The notes beneath the pieces were generated by a model. That model was given only the letters and a program-made list of their open reading frames with translations, was not told the origin of the DNA and did not search any database. Of a stretch of 64,000 bases of DNA, positions 53,364 through 64,000 are shown piece by piece. Position numbers and translations under genes: made by a program. Each line of letters starts with the position of its first letter. The first letter of the stretch is position 1. The DNA comes from Zopfochytrium polystomum (lineage: Eukaryota > Chytridiomycota > Chytridiomycetes > Chytridiales > Chytridiaceae): contig JAIVFJ010000087.1 of assembly GCA_025765615.1 (NCBI GenBank), positions 62,001 through 126,000 of the forward strand, given 5' to 3'.

Positions 53364-54691
53364 CTTGATAATTGATACTTACTTGGTCGACCGCTCGCGC
53401 TGTCTTCAACATGGGTTGAACGGGAGTGATGAGTGCTTGGCCGTGGGCCTCTGCTTGCTGTCTTCGACGCGGGACGCACGAAACAGGACATTTGTGTGTT
53501 TTCGATTTGCTTGTTTTGGTGAGAGTGGGCGGGAGACAAAGAGACAGAGGATGAGGGAGTTTGACAGACTCGTTGTGAGAGAGAAGCTGTGCGTTTGTTA
53601 TGTTGTCTCGATTGTATGAGAGACGCAGCCACACAGCAAGCCCGGTGTCTTCTCTTGTGTTGTTTATCATGTTCGGTGGCTGCACGTACAGCATTGAGTA
53701 CACTGTTATTCTGCCATTTTCAATAGGCACGCTCGGACCTGATCGATGACCTGCTGGCAAAACGCCAATGTCCAACCACGTCCTCAAAATCAGTCCTCAC
53801 ACATACCGGACTTGAGGGTATCAGGGCGGGCGGTGTCGGGACACTGCGATTCTTGGCAGGCAAAAACAAAGAAGACGACGTGATTGAAATGTGGGCTTCC
53901 CTGCTTTGCACTTTGATAGGACATGGTGGGATTTGACCCCGACCCACCAGAGTGTTGAAATCTGTTCTGGTATGTCTACTGGCTGACTGAGGGAACCCCA
54001 TTTGAAGCGATCCGCCGACACGAGACATTTGAACAGAGCTCGCAAACGAACGACGGGTTAGGGGGTGAAGGACGATAAGGAGTTGACCAATCATTGCGCC
54101 GACGGCGCTCTTCCCCGTCCGCCCAACCGTACCGTACGCCACGGGATCCGCGCCGGAAGACATGTGCTCCAATCTCGACCATCCACACCTTCACGAGGGC
54201 TCCAAAATGGGCAGATGTGTGGGATTGGGCTATTTCGCTGGGGGAACTTCGAACATGGTGCCATCAGCCCGAGCGGAGCCTTGTTTTTGTTTGGGTCAGG
54301 CGACCGCCAACCCTCGGCTTGGCGGCCATGCAGCGAGAGTGGATGCGCGGAAAACCGTTTGTTCGTTCCGTTGTCGCACGGACTTGTTTCCCACACCCAC
54401 CCAAGCTGGCGGAAGGGTGGGTCGGGATTTGACGATCGACCGAGCAAGGAAAGATTGAAAAGGAAAGAAATTCCAAACAGTATCGATAACCGAGCGCTTT
54501 TACTTCCGCGGGCGACGAGTGTATTTAAATGTGGATTGCACACAAGTTAAAAGTTTCCTTCTCTCTTTCGTGGATTGATGAGGTCATCGTTTGTTCCGCT
54601 CGATGCAAGCATGACCTAAACAGAAGGTCAGAAAATAAGGTCAGATGGCTGTAAGTGTGGACGTGGAAGCCTGGTTGGACAGTTGTCTCTG

Positions 54692-54743
<52 letters not shown>

Positions 54744-55269
54744 CTCGCTCTCTCTGTCCGTCTCTCTGCTCTCACAAAACTCCATGCTGGGCTACCACCC
54801 AGGCCAAAAACGTGGAGGGAGGTTTCGGCCATCGGGATAATTCCCACAGTCTCTGCCGGTCCGTCTGCCTGTCATGCCCTTGCACGTTCATTGCCACCTT
54901 CGGCCCGCCTGCCTGCCTGCCTGTCTGTCTGTCTGCGCCCCACTACCCTCCCTCAAATGTCACTCCAACTCATTCGGACATCCCGCGTGTTTTCGAAAAA
55001 ATTTTGTTTCTTCGGAAGCCAAACAGACGGGCCGGCCTCACGCATTGCGCAGTCACGCGGTCGTTTTGCGAAATATTCATTTCGAACATTGATTCATGTC
55101 GAACAATTAGGAAGCAGCAAGAACAAAAAAGCCAAAAAGATGAAAAATAATAGAAACACTCTTGCCCGCGTGGGGTGGTAGTATAACGCTCGCTGCAAGG
55201 CAGACAGAGAGAACCCCCCCAGGCTCTGTCGTTTCCTTCCGCACTCTCTCTCACACACACACACACACA

Positions 55270-55318
<49 letters not shown>

Positions 55319-55543
55319 CCTCTCTCTCTCTCTCTCGCTACGTCTCACTCCCACAAAAAATTCTCTCTCCACTCTCTCTCTCTCTGTCTCCCGCTCAGCC
55401 AAGCAGAGTCTTCTGTCGCTTTGCTCTAGACCTCTCCCTCCCCCGCGGACTATCGCTTTTATTCCTGCACCCACCCTCCCTGCAGCGCGCGAAGCATCCT
55501 TGCCCCCCTTACCCACCCCAGCACTTGCCTCATCCTTCTCCCA

Positions 55544-55591
<48 letters not shown>

Positions 55592-55629
55592 CACTCACTC
55601 GCTCACACTCCCACACACGCCCACAAGCA
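53364..55629. other. Intergenic region with pyrimidine repeats
   Basis: No gene supported. (CT)n tracts at 54681-54760, 55270-55345 and 55547-55588, plus a (CA)n tract at 55251-55272. The CT-rich DNA directly precedes the GH43-like ATG and probably forms its promoter/leader. Confidence 0.6.
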
Positions 55630-56712
55630 ATGCGCCTCTTCAGCCTCGGTGCCATCCTCACCGCCGTCGTCTCCACTGTCCTCGCGGGCGGCGGCGGCGG
55701 CGTCGCCGCCCAGACCTACGTCGGCTACGCTTTCTTCTACTTCACGGGCGAAGGCACCGCGACCGGCGAGCAAGTCTACGCGGCCATCTCCAAGCAAGGC
55801 AGCAACAGCCCGCTCGGGTGGGACCTCCTGAACAAAGGGCAACCGATCCTGACGTCCACCATCGGGCAAAAGGGCGTGCGCGACCCGTTCATCGTGCGAA
55901 GCCCGGACGGGTCCGCCTACTGGCTCATCGCGACCGACATGCGCGCGTACAGCCCGACGGGCTTCGACTGGGACAACTCGCAGCGGCACGGGTCGCGCAA
56001 CATCCTGGTCTGGCAGAGCCGCAACCTCGTCAACTGGACCGCGCCGACCCTGCACGAGGTCATGGGCCCTGAGGCCGGCAACGTGTGGGCGCCCGCGGCC
56101 GTGTACAACTCGGCGACGGGCGGGTACGACGTGGTCTTTGCTTCTGCAATCTACAACCAGACCACGGACGCGAACCACACGGCCCCCGTGATCCTGCAGC
56201 AGCAGGTCCGCGTTTCCACCCAAGACTTTACCTCGTTCTCCTCGCCGGAAACGCGGTACATGTACGACCCGGTGACCCCCTTCATCGACACGACGTTCCT
56301 GCGCGCGGCGGACGGGCGGCTGTACCGGTTCACCAAGAACGAAGGGGCGGTGACGACGGCGAACCCGAACGGCAAGATGGTGTTCCAGCAGGTGTCCTCG
56401 AACGGCAACGCGGACGGGAGCTTCACGACTGTTGCGGTGCGGCTCGGCGCGCCGACGATCGCGGCGGGCGAAGGGCCCGAGGCGTTCCAGGACAACGTGG
56501 ACCCGAACAAGTACTGGCTGTTTATCGACGAGTTTACGAACCGCGGGTACATGCCGTTCGTGTCGACCAACGTGTCGGCCGGAACGTGGTCGCTGGCGGT
56601 CGCGAACGACGCTACGTCGATCGCGAACGCGATGCCGTCCAACCACGCGAGGCACGGAAGCATCTTGAAGCTAACGCAGAGCGAGTACGACGCGTTGCGC
56701 ACGCTCGTTTGA
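55630..56712 (+). CDS. Secreted GH43-like glycoside hydrolase
   Basis: Single exon, 360 aa, ATG at 55630 giving signal peptide 'MRLFSLGAILTAVVSTVLAG' with probable cleavage after ~'VAAQ' (28). The remainder has the GH43 five-bladed propeller pattern: 'YAFFYFTGEGTATGEQVYAA', 'KGVRDPFIVRSPDGSAYWLIATD', 'SRNILVWQSRNLVNWTAP', 'AGNVWAPAAVYN..TGGYDVVFAS', 'YWLFIDEF'. GH43 enzymes cleave arabinan, xylan side chains or galactans. The substrate cannot be read from the sequence. The usual 'WAPE' in blade 2/3 is 'WAPA' here. Few Cys, possible N-glycosylation sites ('NWT', 'NQT', 'NHT'). Fits an enzyme exported to degrade plant or algal wall polymers. An upstream in-frame extension through CT repeats to 55162 is low complexity and not favoured. 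Confidence 0.8.
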   Translation: MRLFSLGAILTAVVSTVLAGGGGGVAAQTYVGYAFFYFTGEGTATGEQVYAAISKQGSNSPLGWDLLNKGQPILTSTIGQKGVRDPFIVRSPDGSAYWLIATDMRAYSPTGFDWDNSQRHGSRNILVWQSRNLVNWTAPTLHEVMGPEAGNVWAPAAVYNSATGGYDVVFASAIYNQTTDANHTAPVILQQQVRVSTQDFTSFSSPETRYMYDPVTPFIDTTFLRAADGRLYRFTKNEGAVTTANPNGKMVFQQVSSNGNADGSFTTVAVRLGAPTIAAGEGPEAFQDNVDPNKYWLFIDEFTNRGYMPFVSTNVSAGTWSLAVANDATSIANAMPSNHARHGSILKLTQSEYDALRTLV

Positions 56713-57823
56713 GCGAGTTTCGCCTTTTTTTGATTTCGATGTCTTGAAAGGAAAAAAGTAATCATCCAAGGAACCTTGTACATCCATTCCACTTTTCACT
56801 TTGCCTGGCGTTACCCCCATCGCTCCATCCCTCCTCTTCGCCAACCTCAACTTAAAACAAGCTCTCTTTCCGCTCTCTTCAAACTTTTTTTTTGTTTGTA
56901 CTCTTTTTGCCATCACTTGTAATGACGTTGAAAGCGACCGAAAACCCCCCCACTTCAACTCTTGCCCGCCGAAAATCGAAATGAATAGAAAAACCGACCT
57001 CTGCCTTGACCTCGATCTTTGCGCCTTTTCTCTTGATCCACTGTTCCCTTGCACAGCAAGCACATTTAGTAGTCCCGTCCCACCCGAACCAAGCGGGGCC
57101 CTCTGCGGTCCGGATTCCAGCCAGCGCACCGCGCCCTGCGCCCGAAAGCCCCCATGATGGGCTGTTGGAAGATTTCTTGTGCGGGGGTTTTCTGTTTTTT
57201 TGGATCCTTTTTTTTTTTTTTTTTTTGTGTGAGGATTTTCCTTGAGACGCGACTTTAGGGTTAAACATTCAACCGCAGGGTACGCGTCGAGCACCAAACG
57301 CGTAGAGCGCGGACCACTAAATCACAGATGGATAAGGCAGCTTCTTGTGCACAAAGGGGCCACATATTCGGAGAGCAGCTTCGTGAGGGGGTCCATACAC
57401 TCCACCTCCTCGATGAGAGTGCGAGCGAGTGAGTGAGCGCTGAGTGCAACGGAGAAAGATGAGGGGAGCGGGGACAAGCAAAACCAGCAAAACCGGAAAA
57501 TCACAAACCGTGAACGCTTCCCTCCAGGCGCCTTCCCCCCCTGCCGCGGACCCTCCTAACCTTTTTCCGACATTGCTGAACCAGGGCGTTGCTCGTTTGT
57601 TCTGACTCACGAGCGGAATTTGTTCCTTGCACACACACCAAGGGGCACGTCCGACGGCAAGCACTTTAAGCAATTGAAGGAGGACTCTGTGCACGCGCAC
57701 GCTTTTTGGGGCGAGGGAGAACAAGCAAAAGTGCGCCGAGGATGGAGAAGGGGGTTTTTTTCCCCTTCCACTTACATACATATTTATAATTGGAGGGATA
57801 TTCTGTCGTCAGTCAGGCAGGGC
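56713..57823. other. Intergenic
   Basis: 3' flank of the GH43-like gene; T tract at 57208-57227. No gene supported. Confidence 0.6.
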
Positions 57824-58132
57824 TCACACGGACGACAGAGGAATCCGAAGCCAACCCGTTCTCCACAAACCAATTAGCCCCTCCCAGCGATACACCTCCA
57901 CCACCAGAGACCACGTGTACTTCAGCTCGAGGCCGCTGCCCTTCCACCAGCCCAGCGCCGCCATAGCCCCGGCCTGGATCGCGGCGTCCATCGGCCTCTC
58001 CGAGTACCGCAGCTCGAGCCCAGACCGTTTCCAGAACTCGAGCGCGGCGACGTCGCCCGACGCGCTGGCCGCAACCAGCGGGCGCTCGTCGTACTTGATC
58101 TCGAGGCCGCTTTCGCGCCTCCCAGCGGGCAC
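57824..58132 (-). pseudogene. WW-repeat gene fragment
   Basis: About three ~33-residue units in one frame ('SGLEIKYDERPLVAASASGD', 'ALEFWKRSGLELRYSERPM', 'ALGWWKGSGLELKYT') with a TGA stop just upstream and no ATG, followed by a diverged tail. Same family as the array at 49 kb. It is either the last exon of a broken gene or an isolated remnant. Confidence 0.55.
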
Positions 58133-58599
58133 CCCACGTCAGTATGCAGTGCGCGCCAGGGCGGGTGGGAGAGGTCTTTCAGAGCAACGCACACCGGAGT
58201 TCGAATCCGGAGAACAAACAGACAAGAAAGAAACTCAGAAACTCAGAAAACCTCCTCCTTCTTCTCCTCCTCCTGCGTCCAAGTCAGGGAGTTGGCTTCG
58301 GCTAAACGGGTTTAGCCTACAATTTTTTAGTGAAAAAAGATTTGTCCAGTCCGCCTGGTCACTTTCCCGTGCCCTTCAATCAACCAACCATGTGGAAAAA
58401 ATACTTATGGCTTGCTTGTGGAAGTGTTCTTCTTCACAGCCCGCACACCGCGCCGACTTTGGCTGTGACAGCTCCTTTCTCACTTCTCCGGCCCCACTTC
58501 TGTGCGAATTTGCGATAAAACTACCGCCCTCAACAACTGAATGTGAAAAGAAAAAACAGAACACTGATAATAAAATGCCATATTCCATTTGCCGACCTC
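58133..58599. other. No gene recognised
   Basis: A palindromic T-arm-like motif (CCGGAGTTCGAATCCGG, ~58192-58208) occurs but no tRNA fold surrounds it. Confidence 0.5.
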
Positions 58600-59937
58600 T
58601 TACTTCCTCCCCTTTGGCTTGGCTGCAGCCGGTTTCGCAGCGCTCTGCGGCTTGGTTGCCGCGGGAGCCGCCGCCCCGCGTTTGGACCCACCGCTGGCGC
58701 CGCCCGCGGCTTTTTGACCCTTGCTGCCTGCAGTGGATTGCTTCAAGGGGAGGAGAATCCGTTAATGAACCCTCCCACGGAAAGAAGCCCTTGGCCTCAC
58801 CTTCGCGCTCGAGCTCGGACCCGCCTTCCTCTTGCACGCGGCGCCACCCGCCCTCCTCCTTAGGCTGCCAGCATCGGCGACCTCGACGATGCAGTCCTTT
58901 GGAATCGATCCCTCGACCAGTACCTCCTTGTTGTGCTTTGCAAACAGGTGGGCGCGGTTGACGACCTCCTGGTGGGTGGAGAGTCGCGGGTCCTTGATTC
59001 CGGGGCGGGTCTTGTCATTGGGGCCGAGGTCGGTTTTTTTCGAGCTGTAGGTGGAGCCGAGGTGGTCGAGGCGGCCTTTGAGCGTCGAGAGGTCTTTGAC
59101 TTTGTCGGCGGGGAGCTTGCTGCGGTCGATCTATTTTTTATTTTTTTTTTTGGTGTAGTAAGGGAAGATTGGGCAGTTTGCGGGGAACATGAGTCAAGAG
59201 ATAATAACAGAGCAAACGCAAATCCAAGCAACACTTACCACGGCAACTCTCCCGTTCTTTTCGCTTGCGTACCCCTTTGCCGTGTCGCGGCTCGTCGTGG
59301 TGGAAATGTAGTTGCTGGGGTAAAGCGCGCCGTTCCCGACGTGGCACGCCGCGCAGTTCTTGGGGTCCCCGCACTGGTAGCCTGTCCGTTCGCCGCAGAA
59401 AGTAGAGGTGAAAAGTCAGCGGGGGTCACATCTTGCATGAGAGAGAAATGCAAAACTCCCTCTCCCTCCTCCTCCTCTCTCGGTCGCGCTTCGCTAACCC
59501 GGACTCACATTTGTTCTTCATCTCGCCCTGCTGGGTGCGTCCGGCGGCGCGGATCTCACCGTGCTTGCTCAGGTCCTTTTCGTCACCTTCATGGAGCGCA
59601 CGGTAGAGGTAGTTGCTGTCGGAGGTGCCTTGAGGTTTGGAGTGGGGGGAGGGCCAAAGAGTAGATCGTGAGTGTGAAGGGGAGAAAGGGGGTCATAGTC
59701 AAGGAGCGAGGGGGGTTCCGAATATGGCGGAGGGAAGGAGGAAGAGACGATTGGAGAGAAGGCAGGTTTGCTTTCGAGGACGCAGGATGAAAAAGCGGCA
59801 GCGGTCAAGGTAAGAGGATGGCAGGCCGTACTGGCGGCAGCAGCAAAGGCCTGGAGCAAGCTGGCGACAGCGAGCAGCGCAATAGCGATGAGCAAGGCAG
59901 TGTTCCGCCGTCTGGCGCAGCTCATTTGTGGTTTTCG
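58600..59937 (-). CDS. Secreted ADP-ribosyltransferase-like (enterotoxin A-type) protein
   Basis: Five exons on the minus strand: 59937-59832, 59628-59509, 59381-59239, 59130-58801, 58740-58600. The introns are GT-AG (one only 60 nt) with consistent phases, and the product is 279 aa. Exon 1 is a signal peptide ('NTALLIAIALLAVASLLQAF'). Exon 2 carries the motif-I arginine in 'YLYRALHEGD'. Exon 3 carries the 'YISTTTS' (STS) motif followed by 'AKGYA', plus a Cys cluster. Near the end of the fold in exon 4 'KEVLVEGSIP' aligns with the Q/E-x-E turn of heat-labile-enterotoxin-type ARTs. The catalytic Glu is present but the residue two positions before is Asn, not Gln or Glu. Exon 5 is a Lys/Ala-rich basic tail. 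Family members transfer ADP-ribose from NAD to host proteins. Activity and target here are unknown. Similar genes are known in insect- and nematode-attacking fungi. Confidence 0.68.
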
Positions 59938-61224
59938 TTTGGTCGTGGAGTGATGATTAACGTTGGCGGTAAATGTGCTTTCATGGCGAGTGAGGTGGAA
60001 AAGGTTGCTCAGCCCGGCAGTGTCTAAGACCCAAACATGGAAAGCGGGGAGACCGCAGTGTTTTGTTCCGCCTGCCTGAGTTCCGTTCCCCGCCGGCTGA
60101 AATAAGTGGGGCTTACAAATGTTGTGTCCTCTCAATTCGTTCGCCACCCTGCCAAGGTTCAACCTTTCTTTCTTCTTTCAATGCTCCACGTTTTCAAAAT
60201 GGTATTTTTGGCGCATCCCACGGGGTCTGGCCACACTTACGCACCCCTCTACCCCGCCTCCCACAAGTTTAAAGTTGGCTCTTCGAATCGGGACTTACAC
60301 GCCCGAACTGCTGCGAGACGCGCAGTGGGCGGGGCGGAGGAGATGTTTGCTCATACCCGCCAAAACAAAAAAATAAAAATAAAAAATAAAAAAAAGCACG
60401 GCTCCCTTTTTTTTCTTTTTCAATTTTCTCATTCGTTCTTTCAACAGCGATAGGCCCGCAACGCGAAAAAACAAGCAAAAAGTATGGCTGGCTGCACACA
60501 CCCGCCGCCAAACACATGCACGTGACAAAACAAAGAGACCGCTATTCCCGATGAAGAGGGCCAGAACAAGCGAACGGGGGAAGAAAGGAAAAAGGAAAAA
60601 GGAAAAGGAAAAGGAAGCGCTCGACGAGGGGTAGGGAATCTAAGAGCAACAACAAGCAACCAAAACAAGAATCGAAAAAGAGTGAAAAAAAAAAAATCGT
60701 GGGCATCTTCGGCGCGCCCACCTTTTTTTTTGGATGAGACTGCGTTGGGGAGGGGCCCGAGTAGTTTCATAGAGCAAGGGATTTTTTGAGTGGAAGGGTT
60801 AGTGGGTGCTTCGTTTGTAAAGTGAGCTACCCCTAAACGACGATATGGGGATGGAAGGAGGGAGGGTGATTGTTAAGGTTGTGGATAATATGGATGATAA
60901 GGAGAAAACACATAGTGGGTTTCAAACTTGGTTTGGGATAAAAGTAAAGACACGATGATATGATACTGCAGGGTTTCTAAGGAATGAACAAGAAGAAAAA
61001 AGGGGATTGGAGGGGAAGAAGAATACAAAACCACAAGGAATCAAGAAGTCAGATTGGGTGGAATGGAAAAGGAAGAGTCGAGTCCAGCCCCAAGTAAAAA
61101 GAAGAAGGAAACGTGGAGGAAACAAAAAAAAGTAAAACGAAAGAGGAAGAAGTATTTTGCAAAGAAAAGAAGAAGAAAAAAAGTTCATCGCCTCCATCAC
61201 CCAAGCCTACCCCACCCCGGGTGG
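59938..61224. other. Intergenic
   Basis: Contains the promoter side of the ART-like gene and the 3' flank of the disordered-protein gene; A-rich purine stretches at 60360-60400 and 61030-61190. No gene supported. Confidence 0.6.
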
Positions 61225-63999
61225 TTACTCGCCCGCCGAGCCTCCACCACTCTCCAAAAACCGCCTACGCACCGCGTCGCCGATGCGCTTGAACCCGCCC
61301 CACCCGCCGCCGCTTTGGGTCGCGGTCGTTGCGGTCGTTGCGACAGACGTCACCGAGCCTGTCGGCGACGCGCGGCCCGACGCCGGCGGCGACTTCCCCC
61401 CTCCGCCGCCGCCGCCCGCACCGCGAGACTTTGACCGCGGCTGCGCGTGGAGGGCCAGGTCGCGTGCGAGGGCGGGCGACGGGGCGGGGACGCGGAGCGG
61501 CGGCTGCACGTCCGCGGTGGAGGCGGCGGCAGGAAGGGCAGCGGGTGCGGGTTGGAGCAAGGTGAGGCCCTGCGGGAGCGCGGTAGGGGTGGGCTGAGCC
61601 GGGTGGAGTGTTGGCGGGGCCATTCCGAGTGGGGCGAGGAATGCATCTGCAAGAGTCTGGGGTGGTGGGGGTGGCGGCTGCGGCGGGTTGGCGAACTGGG
61701 ACGGGAAGAAAGGCGCTGCACCCTGGCTATGGAAAGGCAGCAGGTCGCGCAGCGAGATGCGCGTCTGCTGTTGCGCGTCGGTGGCGGCGGTGGTGGACGG
61801 GTGGGCCGAGGTGGACCGCGCGGGGAGCAGAATTATCGACGCCCTGCCGCCGCCTCCGCTGTGAAACTCGGCGCCGGACGCAAAGGACGGGGTCGGCGAG
61901 GGCGAGGGCGGCGGGGTGTTTTGGAAAAAGTGGGACGGCGTGCGACGGAGGCGGGAGAGCGTGGTGCCGGAAAAGGTGCGGTCCATCCCGATTCCGGGAG
62001 GCGCGGGCACGCCGCCGTGGGTCGGCTGGTGGTGCGGGTGGGGGTGGTGTGGCTGGTGGATGGAGGCTGGAGCCATCATCGCACCGCCCATTGCCGGTGG
62101 GAGTAACGGGAGCGGCGGGTGTTGCAGTCCCGTCGACGAGGACGCAGAGTTCGGGGATGGTGTGGAGCCCGTCGCGCTCGCTCCCAGCGAGGACGTGGAT
62201 CTGTGCATTTGGCGAGCGAGTGCAGGATTCACTGCGATGGAATTGTGCGCCGCGGGCGGCGCAATGACGGATCCCTGCGGAAACGCAGACTTTGATCGCA
62301 TCATGGACGGCATCAGGGACGGAGACGCCGTCATGGCTGGCGGTCCATCGACGCCCGATCCCTCCTGCTTTTCGGCGTTCCATGTTCCCCGACCTTTTCC
62401 CGTAAGTCTGCGGCTCAAGGCCGTCCCACTGCCGCTGGCGCCAGTTGCAGCTGCCGCGACCGCCGCCACGCTGCCTGCCGCACCACTGAGTACAGACGCC
62501 AGGGATACCGACTGCTGCGAATGTTGACTGCTGACGGAAAACGACCTCGTTAGGCCCGGCGCGGCAACAAACGCCTGCAACGAAGGTTGCGCGCCGGCAG
62601 ACCCCTGGAATTGCATCGGCGGTGGCGGCGGCGGGGGCGGCGGCGGAATCCCCAACAGCGGGGCCGAGGGCGGCGGCAGCTTCGACCCGGACCCCGACAC
62701 GGTCCTCGCGCGCCTGCGGTGCTTCCTGATGGCGCCGAACGGCCTCCGCTTCTCCTCGCCGGAGCCGGCGTCCTCGAAGCTCTCGTCCGAGTCGTCCGAG
62801 TCTGCGACAACGTCCGAGTACCGCGGTTCAAAGCCGAATCCGCGGCCGGTGACGGGGTCCTCGTCGACGTGGGCGATGTCGGGGAAGTTTGTGGCTGGGC
62901 GGGGCGGAGGGGAGGAAAGCGGGCCCCGCACCACGGACGGCGGCGGAACCGCTGCTGAGGGGTCCGTCTTGTCGTCCAGGCTGTCGGTTAACGAGCGGAC
63001 GGTGGAGATCACGGAAAGGGTGGTAGAGTCCGAGGTGAGCGATAGATGCTGGGTCGCGCGGTCCGTTGGATCAGAGACGGTTTTCGACCGCGAACGACGC
63101 GCGACAGGGGTAAACGCCGATGCTGTTGTATTGCCCGGCGGGGATTGCAACGGAGTGCCTGGCTTCTGCGCCGTGGGGGCCAACCCTGCTGGCGGAGTGA
63201 TTGGGGGTGGCCTACGAACAGGAGTTGGCCGCACAGGCTCCGTACCAGTATTTTGTTGCGCGAGGGCGTTTTTGAGAAATGCATTCAGCGACGCAGTGGC
63301 CTGTCTGACCGTCTCCAACGATATGCTGGACGAACTCGAAAGAGGTTCAGGGAACCCTGCAGGACGCGGCAGAGCGGCAGCCTCTTCCTGGCTTTTACGC
63401 ATCCGCGCGGACGTTGCATCTTCGTGGTTGGAACGGTCCGCCTCCGAGCCATCGTGGCTCTTTCGGCTGTGCGTCGACGTGCCGTCCAGGCTCTTTGCTC
63501 CTTCGCCGCCCTCGGATCCGTCCTGGCTCTTTCGATTTGCTCCCACAGCGGCACCAGGGGCGCGTGGATGCCGCGACGGAAGAGGGTGGGTCGAGAGCGG
63601 TTGCAGAGGCGGGAACGGGAATGTGGACATCTCTGGGTAAATCGTTGGCGACACCGACGACGCTCGGGACGCCGAGAGGAGCGTCGACGCCTCCGACATG
63701 CCGCGGGTCCGCGGGAAGATCGGTGACGACGACGGGGAGAGCCGAGTGGAAGCCATCTGGCGGCCGCGCGGGAACTGGAAGGCTGACGATTGCGTCGCAA
63801 GAGGTGAATTCGGACGCGGAGAGGATGTGAAAGCGGCGGCGGCGGCAGCGGCTGCTGTGGCTGCAACGGCGGGTCTTTTGACCGAAGCCGAGCGAGCGGA
63901 GGGAGGAGGCGTCAAAGTGGCTGAGGAAATGGACGTTGTTGATGTGGACCGTTCTCTCACGAAATCCGCCCCAGGAATAACGGCGGGCGCTATAGCTGC
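61225..63999 (-). CDS. Large disordered Ser/Pro-rich protein, 5' end outside the window
   Basis: The frame is open from the right edge to the stop at 61225, at least 924 codons. The GTG at 63960 is not a convincing start because the frame continues upstream without a stop. The protein is Ser/Pro/Ala-rich and probably disordered. A motif cluster 'SRKSQDGSEG / SRKSHDGSEA / RMRKSQEEA' (~145-195) looks like repeated basophilic phosphorylation sites. Poly-Pro runs lie at ~430-445 and near 760, with 'SGTTLSRLRRTPSHFF' at ~665-680. The C terminus is short and basic-amphipathic ('GGFKRIGDAVRRRFLES'), possibly membrane-binding. No enzymatic domain is visible. It might be a scaffold or polarity/cytoskeleton regulator, which is speculation. 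Confidence 0.6.
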   Translation of the reverse strand, partial: AAIAPAVIPGADFVRERSTSTTSISSATLTPPPSARSASVKRPAVAATAAAAAAAAFTSSPRPNSPLATQSSAFQFPRGRQMASTRLSPSSSPIFPRTRGMSEASTLLSASRASSVSPTIYPEMSTFPFPPLQPLSTHPLPSRHPRAPGAAVGANRKSQDGSEGGEGAKSLDGTSTHSRKSHDGSEADRSNHEDATSARMRKSQEEAAALPRPAGFPEPLSSSSSISLETVRQATASLNAFLKNALAQQNTGTEPVRPTPVRRPPPITPPAGLAPTAQKPGTPLQSPPGNTTASAFTPVARRSRSKTVSDPTDRATQHLSLTSDSTTLSVISTVRSLTDSLDDKTDPSAAVPPPSVVRGPLSSPPPRPATNFPDIAHVDEDPVTGRGFGFEPRYSDVVADSDDSDESFEDAGSGEEKRRPFGAIRKHRRRARTVSGSGSKLPPPSAPLLGIPPPPPPPPPPMQFQGSAGAQPSLQAFVAAPGLTRSFSVSSQHSQQSVSLASVLSGAAGSVAAVAAAATGASGSGTALSRRLTGKGRGTWNAEKQEGSGVDGPPAMTASPSLMPSMMRSKSAFPQGSVIAPPAAHNSIAVNPALARQMHRSTSSLGASATGSTPSPNSASSSTGLQHPPLPLLPPAMGGAMMAPASIHQPHHPHPHHQPTHGGVPAPPGIGMDRTFSGTTLSRLRRTPSHFFQNTPPPSPSPTPSFASGAEFHSGGGGRASIILLPARSTSAHPSTTAATDAQQQTRISLRDLLPFHSQGAAPFFPSQFANPPQPPPPPPQTLADAFLAPLGMAPPTLHPAQPTPTALPQGLTLLQPAPAALPAAASTADVQPPLRVPAPSPALARDLALHAQPRSKSRGAGGGGGGGKSPPASGRASPTGSVTSVATTATTATQSGGGWGGFKRIGDAVRRRFLESGGGSAGE

Positions 64000-64000
64000 A

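Noticed and set aside
55162..55629. Upstream extension of the GH43-like frame
   Set aside because: Consists of CT/CA microsatellite-encoded Ser/Leu/His-Thr runs; the ATG at 55630 starts a proper signal peptide.
57262..57345. Minus-strand A-box-like TGATTTAGTGG with a 7-bp palindrome (TACGCGT)
   Set aside because: No B-box and no acceptor pairing; read as chance palindrome.
58192..58208. Palindrome around TTCGAA resembling a tRNA T-arm
   Set aside because: The stem register does not give a normal 7-nt T-loop and there is no tRNA 5' half.
1..64000. CRISPR array or prokaryotic operon structure
   Set aside because: No regularly spaced direct repeats; introns and eukaryotic tRNAs show a eukaryotic nuclear genome.

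Overview
This is nuclear DNA of a eukaryote, most likely a zoosporic, early-diverging fungus. Genes have short GT-AG introns, several tRNA genes carry introns just 3' of the anticodon, and the protein-coding parts are very GC-rich. The retrotransposons are of fungal type: a Ty3 chromovirus, a Ty1/copia element and a LINE remnant. One locus encodes ~33-residue repeats of the type 'LQWWKDSGLxLKY', which I associate from memory with Blastocladiomycota (Allomyces, Catenaria). That placement is an inference.

Layout. 0-2.3 kb: an F-box/ankyrin-type gene and a decayed tandem paralogue. 2.7-3.8 kb: an unrecognised single-exon gene. 6.0-10.3 kb (minus): a three-exon, split-zinc-finger Sfp1-type transcription factor. 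12.1-13.0 kb: a secreted RNase T1-like protein. 13.7-14.2 kb (minus): a multi-pass membrane protein, followed by a LINE remnant. 15.8-16.6 kb: a LITAF-domain protein. 17.8-20.0 kb (minus): a protein kinase whose C-lobe is broken by frameshifts. About 21.3-48.6 kb is a different landscape: CpG-poor, with few host genes, six intact tRNA genes (Val, Met, Glu, Lys, Leu, Ile) and one tRNA-Ser cut by a retroelement, plus a decayed copia element, a truncated chromovirus and a structurally complete chromovirus (39,921-45,170). From 48.6 kb the GC-rich landscape returns: a frameshifted WW-repeat gene, a small secreted protein (53 kb, minus), a secreted GH43-like glycosidase (55.6-56.7 kb), another WW-repeat fragment (58 kb), a five-exon secreted ADP-ribosyltransferase-like gene (58.6-59.9 kb, minus), and a disordered protein running off the right edge (61.2-64 kb, minus).

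The most notable object is the complete chromovirus. It has a 5-bp target-site duplication and LTRs that look identical by eye except for the number of heat-shock-element units. A TATA box lies 35 nt before an 11-nt sequence that is exactly complementary to the primer-binding site, which implies Tf1-like self-priming. A canonical -1 frameshift heptamer with a hairpin/pseudoknot joins gag to pol, the polypurine tract overlaps the end of pol, and pol ends in a chromodomain. The element is nearly free of CpG. A relative has inserted inside a tRNA-Ser gene. The secreted RNase T1-like, ART-like, GH43 and small-peptide genes fit a parasitic or saprotrophic fungus that secretes effectors and hydrolases, but nothing in the sequence shows them acting together.
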